A stretch of 64,000 bases of DNA from positions 841,001 to 905,000 of the forward strand of contig NZ_JAMZEK010000001.1 in the NCBI RefSeq assembly GCF_024158035.1. Direction: 5' to 3'. Shown one piece after another: positions 45,430-56,236 of the stretch (position 1 is its first letter; the number at the start of each line of letters is the position of its first letter). Made by a program: the position numbers and the translations under genes. The notes under the pieces were generated by a model. The model had not been told where the DNA came from and did no database searches. It saw nothing but the letters and a program-made list of their open reading frames with translations. Origin of the DNA: Dyella lutea. GTDB taxonomy: Bacteria > Pseudomonadota > Gammaproteobacteria > Xanthomonadales > Rhodanobacteraceae.

Positions 45430-48213
45430 ATGAATCGGAAGTTGCTCTATGTTGCGCTGGGTGCCGCCCTTTCGTGGGGTCTGCCGGCCATTTCTCTGCA
45501 TGCCCAGCCGGCCAGCGGGCAGGATGCCAGTGGGTCTCAGGACACCTCGGGCGATCAGGCCAAGAAAGCAAAGAAGCTCGAAACCATCACCGTGACCGGC
45601 TCGCTGCTGCCGCAGGCAGAGATCGAGACCTCTGCGCCCACGGTGCAGATCACGGCCAAGGACATCGAGTCGCGCGGCTATGCAAACGTGTATGACGTGC
45701 TGCGTTCGCAGCCGCTGGCCACCGGCCAGGTGCAGGATAGTCAGTATGCCGGCGGATTCACGCAGGGTGCGACTACCGTTAGCCTGCTGGGCCTGGATCC
45801 GGGATTCACCCTGATCCTGTTGAACGGCCACCCGCTGGCTGACTATCCGCTGCTCTACAACGGCAGCAGCAACTTCACTGACTTGTCCTCGATCCCGGTG
45901 TCGATGATCGATCACATCGACATCCTGCCGGGCAACCAGTCGGCGATCTATGGTTCGAGCGCGATCGCCGGCGTGATCAACATCATCCTCAAGGACCGCG
46001 TCGAGGGCGTCGACGTAACCGCGCGCATGGGTGGCTATACCGACGGCGGCGGCGAGAACCAGCGCCTGGCGCTCAGCTTCGGCCACAGCTGGGGCAAGTT
46101 CGACCTGACCGGCGCGCTGCAGCTTGAGCATCAGTCACCCATCTGGGGCTACGACCGCAGCTACACCAACTCGGCCGCGGACAATCCTGCGCTCAATGGT
46201 GCTACGCCCATTGCTCCGCGCGACGTGCTGATCCTCAACGGCAGCACCGGGAAGTATGTGGATCCCGGTCAGGCGGCCTGCAATAACCTCAGCAACACGT
46301 ACGGCGGCACGTTGAAGTACGCCTACCGCCCGAATTCCGGCTACTACTGCGGCAGCCTCAACGAGCCGGGTTACACCACCTTCATGAACGGCTCGAAGTC
46401 GGCGAGCCTGTACCTGCACTCCAAGTACCACCTCACCGACAACACCACGCTGTACGGCGACCTGCTGTACAACCACAACAAGATCAACCTCAATGCGGGC
46501 ACCCGCTTCTGGTACTCGTCGATCGGCACCGGCGGCTACTTCCTGAATGCCAATACCGGACAGTTCGAGCTGTGGCAGCGCGTATTCGCGCCCGAGGAAA
46601 TCGGCGCCACCACCAACAACGACAGTCAGACTTCCGACAGCGTGACCCTGACCCTCGGCGCGCGCGGTACCTTTGGCCATTCGGACTGGGATTGGGACAC
46701 CTACTACTTCCGTTCGCAGCAGCAGGTGAAGGACAAGATGCTGTGGCCGCTGGCGTCCAAGGTTGAGCAGTTCTTCCTCGGCCAGCAGCAGGGTTCGTAT
46801 TACGGCTATCCGATCTATGCGCCGGACACCAGCAGGCTTTATACCCCGCTGACTCCGGCCGACTATCGCGGCTTCAGTGACTACGACCAGACCACTTCCA
46901 AGACCTACACGCAGAACCTCAACCTGCAGATCACCAACACCAGCCTGTTCTCGCTGCCGGCGGGCGACGTGGGCGTGGCAGGCCTGCTGCAGGCCGGCGA
47001 GCAGTACTGGTCGAACCCGACCGACCCGCGCGTCATCGCCGGTGATTTCTGGGGCCTGACCGGCACCCAGGGCAAGGGCACCCGCCGCAACTACGCAGCG
47101 GCGGCCGAGTTCCACGTGCCGATCTTCAGCATGCTGTCGGCCAATCTCTCGGGTCGCTACGACAAGTTCAACTACCAGGGTCTCAGCGACAGCAAGGCCA
47201 CCTACAAGCTGGGCCTGGAGTTCCGTCCGTTCGAAAGCCTGCTGATCCGCGGCAACTACGCCACCGCATTCCGTTCGCCGGACATGGGCTACCTGTTCGC
47301 CGGCCCGAGCGGCTACTACACCAGTGCGACGGACTATTACTACTGCCGCACGCAGGAGCCCGGCGTACCGATCGCGAACTGCTCGAAGAACAGCGTGCAG
47401 ATCTCCGGTCGCACCGGCGGCAATCCGAAGCTGAAGAGCATTACCGCCAAGTCGTGGGGCTATGGCGTGGTGTGGTCACCGTCGAGCGACTTCAACATCA
47501 AGGCCGACTACTACCACATTGCGATCAAGGACGAGGTCAACAGCCTCAGCATCGATCGCATCCTGCAGGACGAGGCCAACTGCCGCATCGGCCAGAGCAC
47601 CGGTGGCGTGCCGTACGACATCAATTCCGGCCTGTGCCAGAGCGAAATTGCGCTGGTCCATCGCAATGCTGCCAACGCACCGCTGAATCCGGACGGCCTG
47701 CAGGCGGTGGACACGCTGCCGATCAACATCTCCGACGAGACGGTGAACGGCATCATCGCCAGCACCAACTGGCGCCACGACATGGGCCGCTGGGGCGAGT
47801 TGGGCCTGGGCGCGCAGTACAACGTGCTGCTCAAGCACGACTACCGCCAGATCGCTGGCGATCCGGTGCAGAACATCCTGAGCCTGCGCAGCTACTACAA
47901 CGGCTATCGCCAGGTGGCGTCGGCCAATGTCGATTGGTCGGTGGGCAAGTGGTCGTTCTCGGTGCTCGGTACCCGTCGCGGCAAGACCTACAACTACGCC
48001 GGCACGGGTAGCGTGGGTGCCTGGACGACCTACAACGCCAGCATCGGCTACAAGTTCAGCGACATGGTCGACCTGTCGCTGATCTCCAACAATGTCACCA
48101 ACAAGCGGCCGCCGCGCGACAACACGTACTCGGCCTACCCGTACTACAACGTGTTCAACTACAACTCCTACGGACGTGCCGTATGGTTCCAGGCAGCCAT
48201 CCACTTCAAGTGA
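45430..48213 (+). CDS. TonB-dependent receptor
   Basis: Large outer-membrane receptor of 927 residues. A signal peptide (about 1-26) is followed by a Gln/Ser linker and a TonB-box-like ETITVTGSLL (about 50-60). The plug domain (about 65-190) has PTVQITAKDIESRGYANVYDVL, LDPGFTLILLNGHPLADYPLLYN and SAIYGSSAIAGVINIILKDR. The rest is a 22-strand barrel ending in AAIHFK rather than the usual Phe. No STN domain is present. The large size and Tyr/Asn/Gly-rich loops resemble receptors for peptides, glycans or plant-derived substrates. A terminator follows. Confidence 0.95.
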   Translation: MNRKLLYVALGAALSWGLPAISLHAQPASGQDASGSQDTSGDQAKKAKKLETITVTGSLLPQAEIETSAPTVQITAKDIESRGYANVYDVLRSQPLATGQVQDSQYAGGFTQGATTVSLLGLDPGFTLILLNGHPLADYPLLYNGSSNFTDLSSIPVSMIDHIDILPGNQSAIYGSSAIAGVINIILKDRVEGVDVTARMGGYTDGGGENQRLALSFGHSWGKFDLTGALQLEHQSPIWGYDRSYTNSAADNPALNGATPIAPRDVLILNGSTGKYVDPGQAACNNLSNTYGGTLKYAYRPNSGYYCGSLNEPGYTTFMNGSKSASLYLHSKYHLTDNTTLYGDLLYNHNKINLNAGTRFWYSSIGTGGYFLNANTGQFELWQRVFAPEEIGATTNNDSQTSDSVTLTLGARGTFGHSDWDWDTYYFRSQQQVKDKMLWPLASKVEQFFLGQQQGSYYGYPIYAPDTSRLYTPLTPADYRGFSDYDQTTSKTYTQNLNLQITNTSLFSLPAGDVGVAGLLQAGEQYWSNPTDPRVIAGDFWGLTGTQGKGTRRNYAAAAEFHVPIFSMLSANLSGRYDKFNYQGLSDSKATYKLGLEFRPFESLLIRGNYATAFRSPDMGYLFAGPSGYYTSATDYYYCRTQEPGVPIANCSKNSVQISGRTGGNPKLKSITAKSWGYGVVWSPSSDFNIKADYYHIAIKDEVNSLSIDRILQDEANCRIGQSTGGVPYDINSGLCQSEIALVHRNAANAPLNPDGLQAVDTLPINISDETVNGIIASTNWRHDMGRWGELGLGAQYNVLLKHDYRQIAGDPVQNILSLRSYYNGYRQVASANVDWSVGKWSFSVLGTRRGKTYNYAGTGSVGAWTTYNASIGYKFSDMVDLSLISNNVTNKRPPRDNTYSAYPYYNVFNYNSYGRAVWFQAAIHFK

Positions 48214-48237
48214 TCGAAGTGGCTTGATCCGAGCCGG

Positions 48238-48268
48238 AAGGGCCGGTCGTGAGACCGGCCCTTTTCTT
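48238..48268 (+). terminator. intrinsic terminator after TonB receptor gene
   Basis: AAGGGCCGGTC pairs with GACCGGCCCTT around a short loop, followed by TTCTTT. It lies 24 bases past the stop. Confidence 0.88.
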
Positions 48269-48371
48269 TGCCCGGTCACCATTCCTGCCGTCGGGCCTCG
48301 AGGCGTTGCCCGTTCCTGTCCCGGCATGGATTCCGTGCAATCTCTTGAGGCCAGGGCAGATGTGCCCGTGG

Positions 48372-48407
48372 TTCCAAGAAAAAGGGCCCCGCCGAAGCGG
48401 GACCCCT
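48372..48407 (-). terminator. intrinsic terminator after hppA
   Basis: On the minus strand GGGGTCCCGC pairs with GCGGGGCCC around a TTCG loop, then TTTTTCTTGG follows. It lies just past the hppA stop at 48430. Confidence 0.85.
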
Positions 48408-48429
48408 GAGGTGTTGCCGAACCCCGGTC

Positions 48430-50499
<2,070 letters not shown>

Positions 50500-50653
50500 C
50501 GGAACCTCCCCATGAGTAGTCACCGTGGTGCCGGGCGGTCCGGGAACGCGCCCGAGATGGCCGTCTAGAGATCAGGCGGTCCCGGCGAGTATAGGCAGAG
50601 CGTGTGACGCTCGCCGTTGTGCGCTGCAATGCATGGGGCCGCGGGGTAGCGCA

Positions 50654-50682
50654 AAAAGAAAGGCGGCGCCGAAGCGCCGCCT
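50654..50682 (-). terminator. intrinsic terminator after RcnB-like gene
   Basis: On the minus strand AAGGCGGCGC pairs with GCGCCGCCTT around a TTCG loop, followed by TCTTTTTGCG. It lies 30 bases past the gene stop. Confidence 0.85.
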
Positions 50683-50711
50683 TGCCGGACATTCATCACT
50701 TCGCCGCGGGA

Positions 50712-51152
50712 TCAGTGCAGCGCCATGTCCAGGATGATGCCGGTAGCGATGCCGACCAGCAGGTAATCGCCATCGTCGGCGCGAACCCAGTGGTAGCCGC
50801 GCGGCGGCGTGCGCAACCGGTACTCGCGATAGTCATGGACCACGTAGACCGGTCCTTCATAGCGATGACCGCGCTCCCAACGGTGGCCAGGGGGCACCCA
50901 GTCCCGATCGTGGCCGCGGCCGTGACCGTGGTCCCGGTAGTCATCGTCCCGGCGGCCTTCGTACCGGCGCCTGTCGTCATAGCGGTCGTGGTCGCGATCG
51001 TCGCCGCGGTCATGACCGTGACCATGACCACGCTCGTGATCCTGATCGTGCCAGCCGTGGTCACCGCGATCACCGTGGTCTGGCTGCGCCATGGCCAGCC
51101 CGCTGCAGGTCACCAGTGCAGTCGCAAGCAGCATGGAAGTGAGCAGTTTCAT
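50712..51152 (-). CDS. RcnB-like secreted His/Asp-rich protein
   Basis: Exported protein of 146 residues. The signal peptide ends GLAMA (about 22). Residues about 25-90 form a low-complexity tract very rich in His, Asp, Arg and Gly (HDQDHERGHGHGHDRGDD), which could bind Ni, Co, Zn or Cu. The C-terminal RcnB-type part has YRLRTPPRGYHWVRADDGDYLLVGIATGII. E. coli RcnB is a periplasmic nickel/cobalt homeostasis protein; metal specificity here is unknown. It is transcribed alone and ends at its own terminator. Confidence 0.88.
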   Translation of the reverse strand: MKLLTSMLLATALVTCSGLAMAQPDHGDRGDHGWHDQDHERGHGHGHDRGDDRDHDRYDDRRRYEGRRDDDYRDHGHGRGHDRDWVPPGHRWERGHRYEGPVYVVHDYREYRLRTPPRGYHWVRADDGDYLLVGIATGIILDMALH

Positions 51153-51289
51153 GGCGTCCTCCTTCTGGACGTCGGCCGGGATTGGCCTTTGCGGTGTTGC
51201 GACTGTGAGCCTAGGGAGTCGAGCCTGAATCAAATACCTGTCGTGTCCAGCAGCTTTTCAGACGGGGGTCATCAAGCTGAGCGAGCCGT

Positions 51290-52561
51290 TCATTCTTGCT
51301 TCGGGGGGAGCCGCCTGGCTACGGGGGCGAGGCGCAGAGTCCCGTAAGCGGGAAGTCCATCACGCCTCCATGGCAGTGGAGCCTCGCCGGCGATCAGTGG
51401 CGACAGGTAGCGGCGGGCTGCGGCGGTGATGCCGAAGCCATCGCGGCGGATGAAGCCCTTCGGCATCTTTTTTTCCTTGTTGGCGATCTTTGCCAGCGGC
51501 GCCGGTTCCACCTTCCAGCGATAGGGCGCGTCGGACGTGCGCACGATCACCGGCATCACCGCGTTCATGCCCGCCAGCGCGTAGTCGACCGCCGCCTTGC
51601 CGACCGCGTAGGCCTGCTCGGCGTCCACCCTCGAGGCGGCATGGCGGGCCGAGCGCTGCAGGTAGTCCGGCAGGGCCCAGTGGTACTTGTAGCCGAGCTT
51701 CTCCTTGACCAGCCGCGCCAGCACCGGCGCGACGCCGCCAAGCTGGGTGTGGCCGAACGCGTCGCGGGTGCCGGCCTCGGCGAGGAACTGCCCCTGCGCA
51801 TTGCGCACGCCTTCGGAGGCGACCACGGTGCACCAGCCGACGCGTTCGACCGTGGCCTTCACCCTGGCCAGGAAGGCGGCCTCGTCGAACGCAACTTCCG
51901 GGAACAGGATGACGTGCGGCGCGCCATCCACGCCGTCGCCGGCCAGGCCGGCCGCCGCGGCGATCCAGCCCGCGTGGCGGCCCATCACCTCGAGGATGAA
52001 TACCTTGGTCGAGGTCTCGGCCATCGAGGCGACGTCCAGGCTCGCCTCCAGCGTGGAGACAGCCGTGTACTTGGCCACCGAGCCGAAGCCCGGGCAGCAG
52101 TCGGTGATCGCCAGGTCGTTGTCCACCGTCTTGGGCACGCCGATGCAGCGGATGTCGTAGCCCATCGCCTTGCCAAGCTGGGAGACCTTCAGCGCGGTGT
52201 CGGCCGAGTCGTTGCCGCCGTTGTAGAGGAACCAGCGGATGTCGTGGGCGCGGAACACCTCGATCAGCCGCTCGTACTCGGCCCGGTTGGCCTCCAGCGA
52301 CTTCAGCTTGTAGCGGCAGCTGCCGAACGCTCCGCCCGGCGTGTGGCGCAGGGCGGTGATGGCCGCCCTGGACTCCTTGGTGGTGTCGATCAGATCCTCG
52401 CGCAGTGCGCCGAGGATGCCGTTGCGGGCGGCGTAGACCGGCACCCCCTTCGCGCGCGCTGCTTCGATCACGCCGGCCGCGGTGGCGTTGATCACAGAGG
52501 TGACACCGCCGGACTGCGCATAGAGGAGACGGCCTTGGGGACTGCGGGTAGCACGGGTCAT
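51290..52561 (-). CDS. pfp: pyrophosphate-dependent 6-phosphofructokinase
   Basis: Phosphorylates fructose 6-phosphate reversibly with PPi in place of ATP. It has 423 residues. Phosphoryl-donor determinants are YNGGNDSAD (115-118 GGND: the second Asp, where ATP enzymes have Gly, marks PPi use, and Asn replaces the first Asp) and PKTVDND (143-149) with the Lys typical of PPi enzymes. MGRHAGWIA binds the sugar phosphate. Xanthomonads are known to use such an enzyme. It lies 0.8 kb from hppA and is divergent from adk. Confidence 0.94.
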   Translation of the reverse strand: MTRATRSPQGRLLYAQSGGVTSVINATAAGVIEAARAKGVPVYAARNGILGALREDLIDTTKESRAAITALRHTPGGAFGSCRYKLKSLEANRAEYERLIEVFRAHDIRWFLYNGGNDSADTALKVSQLGKAMGYDIRCIGVPKTVDNDLAITDCCPGFGSVAKYTAVSTLEASLDVASMAETSTKVFILEVMGRHAGWIAAAAGLAGDGVDGAPHVILFPEVAFDEAAFLARVKATVERVGWCTVVASEGVRNAQGQFLAEAGTRDAFGHTQLGGVAPVLARLVKEKLGYKYHWALPDYLQRSARHAASRVDAEQAYAVGKAAVDYALAGMNAVMPVIVRTSDAPYRWKVEPAPLAKIANKEKKMPKGFIRRDGFGITAAARRYLSPLIAGEAPLPWRRDGLPAYGTLRLAPVARRLPPKQE

Positions 52562-52747
52562 ACGGGCTCCTTGATTCGCTCGTTGCGCCGCGTCAATTCG
52601 ACTTTGGCAGGACAGACAGACACTTGCCGCATCTCTGGCGCCGGATCGGTTTGACGACCCCGGGGCCAGACGGTACTTTGAGCGTCATTTTGATGAATCC
52701 GGCGAAGCGCCGCAGCGTGCGGCCCGACGCGGATGGTGTGGAGCATT

Positions 52748-53332
52748 ATGCGACTCGTGCTACTCGGCGCGCCCGGTTCGGGCAAGGGAACCCAGGCTGG
52801 CCGTCTCAAGGCCGAACTCGGCGTTCCGCACATCTCCACTGGTGACATGCTGCGCGCCGCCGTCGCGGCCGGTACCGCCCTGGGCATGAAGGCCAAGGCC
52901 GTGATGGATGCCGGGCATCTGGTGTCCGATGACATCCTGCTCGGCATGCTGGAGGAGCGCCTGGCTCAGGATGACGCCCGCGCCGGCTTCATCCTCGATG
53001 GCTACCCGCGCAACCTCGCCCAGGCCGCCGCGCTGGACGAGCTGCTGGCCAAGATCGGCCAGCCGCTGGACGCGGTGGTCAAGCTCGAGGTGCCGAACCA
53101 GGCGATCATCGAACGCTGCGAGCTCCGCTTCGCGGCGGAAGGCCGGGCCGACGACAACCCGGACACCGTGCGTCGCCGTCTCGGTGTGTATGCCGAGCAG
53201 ACGGCTCCGGTGGCCGATTTCTATTCCCGCCGCGGCAAGCTGCAGGTGGTCGATGGTGTCGGCGACCTGGACGAAGTCACCGCGCGCGTGAAGCGGGCAC
53301 TGGCGGGCGACTCGGCGACGGTCAACGGCTGA
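52748..53332 (+). CDS. adk: adenylate kinase, short-LID type
   Basis: Interconverts 2 ADP and ATP + AMP, keeping the adenylate pool balanced. It has 194 residues against 214 in E. coli. The P-loop GAPGSGKGTQ, HISTGDMLRAAV, DGYPRNLAQA and RRRLGVYAEQTAPV are intact. The LID insert between the ERCELRF region and RRRL is only about 12 residues and has no Cys zinc site. GGAG lies 4 bases before the ATG. mpl follows 125 bases downstream after a hairpin. Confidence 0.97.
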   Translation: MRLVLLGAPGSGKGTQAGRLKAELGVPHISTGDMLRAAVAAGTALGMKAKAVMDAGHLVSDDILLGMLEERLAQDDARAGFILDGYPRNLAQAAALDELLAKIGQPLDAVVKLEVPNQAIIERCELRFAAEGRADDNPDTVRRRLGVYAEQTAPVADFYSRRGKLQVVDGVGDLDEVTARVKRALAGDSATVNG

Positions 53333-53366
53333 TCCGGCTCCCTGTCCGAGGGGGTCACGTTTCCGC

Positions 53367-53393
53367 GACGGCAGCGCCTGGTGCGCTGCCGTC
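53367..53393 (+). terminator. hairpin after adk
   Basis: A perfect 11-base-pair stem GACGGCAGCGC/GCGCTGCCGTC with a 5-base loop, 34 bases past the adk stop. The following sequence (GTCGTAT) lacks a T-run, so it may attenuate rather than fully stop transcription into mpl. Confidence 0.6.
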
Positions 53394-53457
53394 GTCGTAT
53401 CCGGCGGGCATACTCGCGACGACGCGCTCCGCGCGCGGGTTTCCAGAAGGACTTTTC

Positions 53458-54822
53458 ATGCGTCTGCACATCCTCGGTATCTGCGGCACTTTCATGGGCG
53501 GTGTGGCGGCGCTTGCGCGCGAGCTGGGCCAGACCGTGGAAGGCAGCGACGCCAACGTCTATCCGCCGATGAGCACCCAGCTCGAGGCGCTCGGCATCCG
53601 CCTGATGGAGGGCTACGCGACGGAGCACCTGCAGCCGGCGCCGGATCTGGTCGTGGTGGGAAATGCGTTGACCCGCGGCAACCCCGCCATCGAATACATG
53701 CTCGATGCGCAGCTGCGCTACATCTCCGGCCCGCAGTGGCTGGGCGAGACGCTGCTGCACGGTCGCGAGGTGCTGGCGGTGGCGGGCACCCACGGCAAGA
53801 CCACCACCACCAGCCTGCTAGCGCACCTGCTCGAAAGCGCGGGGATGGCGCCCGGCTTCCTGGTCGGCGGCGTGCCGGGCAACTTCGGCGTGTCTGCCCG
53901 GCTGGGCGAGGGCGGGCCGTTCGTGATCGAAGCGGACGAGTACGACACCGCATTCTTTGACAAGCGCTCGAAGTTCGTGCACTACCGTCCGCGCATCGCC
54001 ATCCTCAACAACCTCGAATACGACCATGCGGACATCTTCCCCGACGTGGCGGCGATCCAGCGCCAGTTCCATCATCTGGTGCGCACCGTGCCGGGCAACG
54101 GCCGGCTGATCGTCAACGCGCACGATGCCTATCTGGCCGAGGTGCTGGCGATGGGCTGCTGGACGCCGGTGGAGACCTTCGGCATCGGCGCGGGCGACTG
54201 GCAGGCCGAGCTGGTCGAAGCGGACGGTACGCGCTTCCTCGTCAGTCTTCGTGGCGAACGGCTGGGCGAGGTCACCTGGCCGCTGCTGGGCCGGCACAAC
54301 GTGATGAACGCGCTGGCTGCGCTGGCGGCCGCGGCGGCCGCCGGTACCGATCCGGTGGCCCTGTTGCCGGCGTTCGCCGACTTCCGCAGCGCGGCGCGGC
54401 GCATGGAGCAGGTGGCCGAGGTCGACGGCATCACCGTCTACGACGATTTCGCCCATCACCCCACGGCGATCGCCACCACGCTGGCCGGGCTGCGCGCGAA
54501 GGTCGGCAAGGCGCGCATCCTCGTGGCGCTGGAGCCGCGTTCGAACTCGATGCGGCTGGGTGCGCACGCCGAAGGCTTGGCCCCTTCGCTGGCCGATGCC
54601 GATGCGGTGGTGTTCCTGCATCGTCCAGAGCTGCCGTGGGATGCGCAGAAGGTCACCGGCGCGCTCGGCGGCCGAGGTCGCACCGTGCCCACCGTCGATG
54701 CGTTGGTCGATGCGCTGCGGGTGGCGGCCCGGCCCGGTGACCACGTGGTGTTCATGTCCAACGGTGGCTTCGAGGCGGCGCCCCGGCGTTTCGCCGAGGC
54801 GCTGCGTCAGCGCGGCGACTGA
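53458..54822 (+). CDS. mpl: UDP-N-acetylmuramate:L-alanyl-gamma-D-glutamyl-meso-diaminopimelate ligase
   Basis: Recycles the murein tripeptide by attaching it to UDP-MurNAc. It has 454 residues, matching E. coli Mpl (457). Mur-ligase features are MRLHILGICGTFMGGVAALARELG (UDP-binding), GTHGKTTTTSLLAHLLES (ATP loop), EADEYDTAFFDKRSKFVHYRP and the C-terminal VYDDFAHHPTAIATTLAGLR. AGAAGGA lies 9 bases before the ATG. It is convergent with the ABC permease gene, with stops 1 base apart. Confidence 0.97.
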   Translation: MRLHILGICGTFMGGVAALARELGQTVEGSDANVYPPMSTQLEALGIRLMEGYATEHLQPAPDLVVVGNALTRGNPAIEYMLDAQLRYISGPQWLGETLLHGREVLAVAGTHGKTTTTSLLAHLLESAGMAPGFLVGGVPGNFGVSARLGEGGPFVIEADEYDTAFFDKRSKFVHYRPRIAILNNLEYDHADIFPDVAAIQRQFHHLVRTVPGNGRLIVNAHDAYLAEVLAMGCWTPVETFGIGAGDWQAELVEADGTRFLVSLRGERLGEVTWPLLGRHNVMNALAALAAAAAAGTDPVALLPAFADFRSAARRMEQVAEVDGITVYDDFAHHPTAIATTLAGLRAKVGKARILVALEPRSNSMRLGAHAEGLAPSLADADAVVFLHRPELPWDAQKVTGALGGRGRTVPTVDALVDALRVAARPGDHVVFMSNGGFEAAPRRFAEALRQRGD

Positions 54823-54823
54823 T

Positions 54824-56236
54824 TCAGGCCGGCGGCGGATCGAAACAAGGTGTGCGACGCTGGTACTCGCGCTGCGCGGCGAACCACACGCCCAGACCGA
54901 AGCTGATCGCCACCAGCGCCAGCAGCGCACCGCCCAGCTCCACGCCGAGCAGGCCGAGCAGCAGGTAGCCGCCCCAGTAGCTGGCCATCGCTCCGAGCAC
55001 CACGGCAATGTTGACCAGGCCGCGACCGAAGCTGCCTTCCGGGCCGATCAGGTGCACCGCCAGCGCCACCAGGCTGGCGCTCGCTCCAACGATCGCCGCG
55101 GTCAGCAGCATCCGGCCCGGTTCGGTGGCATGCACCAGCACAATACCCAGCGCGGTGTAGGCCAGCGCGCTCAGCACGGTGACCGGCACCAGCAGGAGCA
55201 GGGCGTGCACCAGGGTCCGCTGGTACTCGGAACGACTCTCCGGTGCCAGCGTGAGATAGAGGTCGGCCAGGTTTGGCCGCATCCGCAGCATGCCGCGCCC
55301 GAGCTGCGGGAAGCGGGTCAGCGAGAGCAGGACGGCGTAGGCGCCCACCACCGCTGCGTTGTAGTGCGGACGATGCAGTATAGCGAAGAAGTAAGCCCCG
55401 ACGATCGCCGCGACCAGCACCAGGCGCAGCGCGATCGCTTCCGGGTTGTCGTGTGGCAGCAGCAGGCTGCGGATCAGCGTCATGCGCTGGCGCGTGCCGG
55501 GATGTCGGCGGTATGCGGCCAAGGCCCGCTCCATTGCCCGCTGCGCCATGCCGTCGAACCAGCCCTGGATGCGCTTGCCGATCGCCCCGCGCGCCGGCCG
55601 TCCCTGCATGGCAGGCGACTGCATCCGGCCCAGCCCCGTGCTCTCCAGCGGCGAGGTATCCGGTTCGATGTCCTCGATGCGCAGCAACGGCCGCAGCGCC
55701 AGCCGGAACACGAGCACGGCAGCGAGCGCCAGCAGTGCAGGCGTCCATGGCGAGTGCATGGCGATGTCGACCACCCGCGCGGCCAGATGCGGCTTCCAGC
55801 CGACGGCGATGAAACCCGCCCAGATGAATAGCCCGACCCGCTTGCCTGTGCCGCTGGCCAGCCCGACCGCGGTTATCAGCAACAGCCCGGCGGCGCCCAT
55901 GACGACATGGGGCATGCCACACAACGCGGCGACCATCGCCGGCAACGCGACCCAGAGCGTCAGATCCAGCGCGCCGGCGCCGGCCAGCCGGGCGCGGAAA
56001 CGCGGCAGCAGGTGGATTTCCGGCCGGCACAGGCCGCGCAGCATCTGCCCCTGGCCGATGTGCCAGAACCAGCCCCCGAAGGCGACCAGGCCCAGTCCGG
56101 TGCCGGTCAGGGAGGCGTCCGTGTGCGTCGACCACACCAGCAGTCCCAGGCCGCAGAGCCACAGCGCGCCGGCCAGCACCACCAGCACCGCCATCTGTCG
56201 CCACAGCTGCAGCGAAAGCTGCCACACCGCCCTCAT
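54824..56236 (-). CDS. uncharacterised ABC exporter membrane protein
   Basis: Polytopic membrane protein of 470 residues with about ten hydrophobic segments in two sets (about 15-185 and 265-455), separated by a soluble stretch (about 190-260) rich in Arg. I do not recognise a named domain. Its start overlaps the ATPase gene stop by 4 bases (ATGA), so it is most likely the permease partner of that ATPase. The substrate is unknown. Confidence 0.8.
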   Translation of the reverse strand: MRAVWQLSLQLWRQMAVLVVLAGALWLCGLGLLVWSTHTDASLTGTGLGLVAFGGWFWHIGQGQMLRGLCRPEIHLLPRFRARLAGAGALDLTLWVALPAMVAALCGMPHVVMGAAGLLLITAVGLASGTGKRVGLFIWAGFIAVGWKPHLAARVVDIAMHSPWTPALLALAAVLVFRLALRPLLRIEDIEPDTSPLESTGLGRMQSPAMQGRPARGAIGKRIQGWFDGMAQRAMERALAAYRRHPGTRQRMTLIRSLLLPHDNPEAIALRLVLVAAIVGAYFFAILHRPHYNAAVVGAYAVLLSLTRFPQLGRGMLRMRPNLADLYLTLAPESRSEYQRTLVHALLLLVPVTVLSALAYTALGIVLVHATEPGRMLLTAAIVGASASLVALAVHLIGPEGSFGRGLVNIAVVLGAMASYWGGYLLLGLLGVELGGALLALVAISFGLGVWFAAQREYQRRTPCFDPPPA

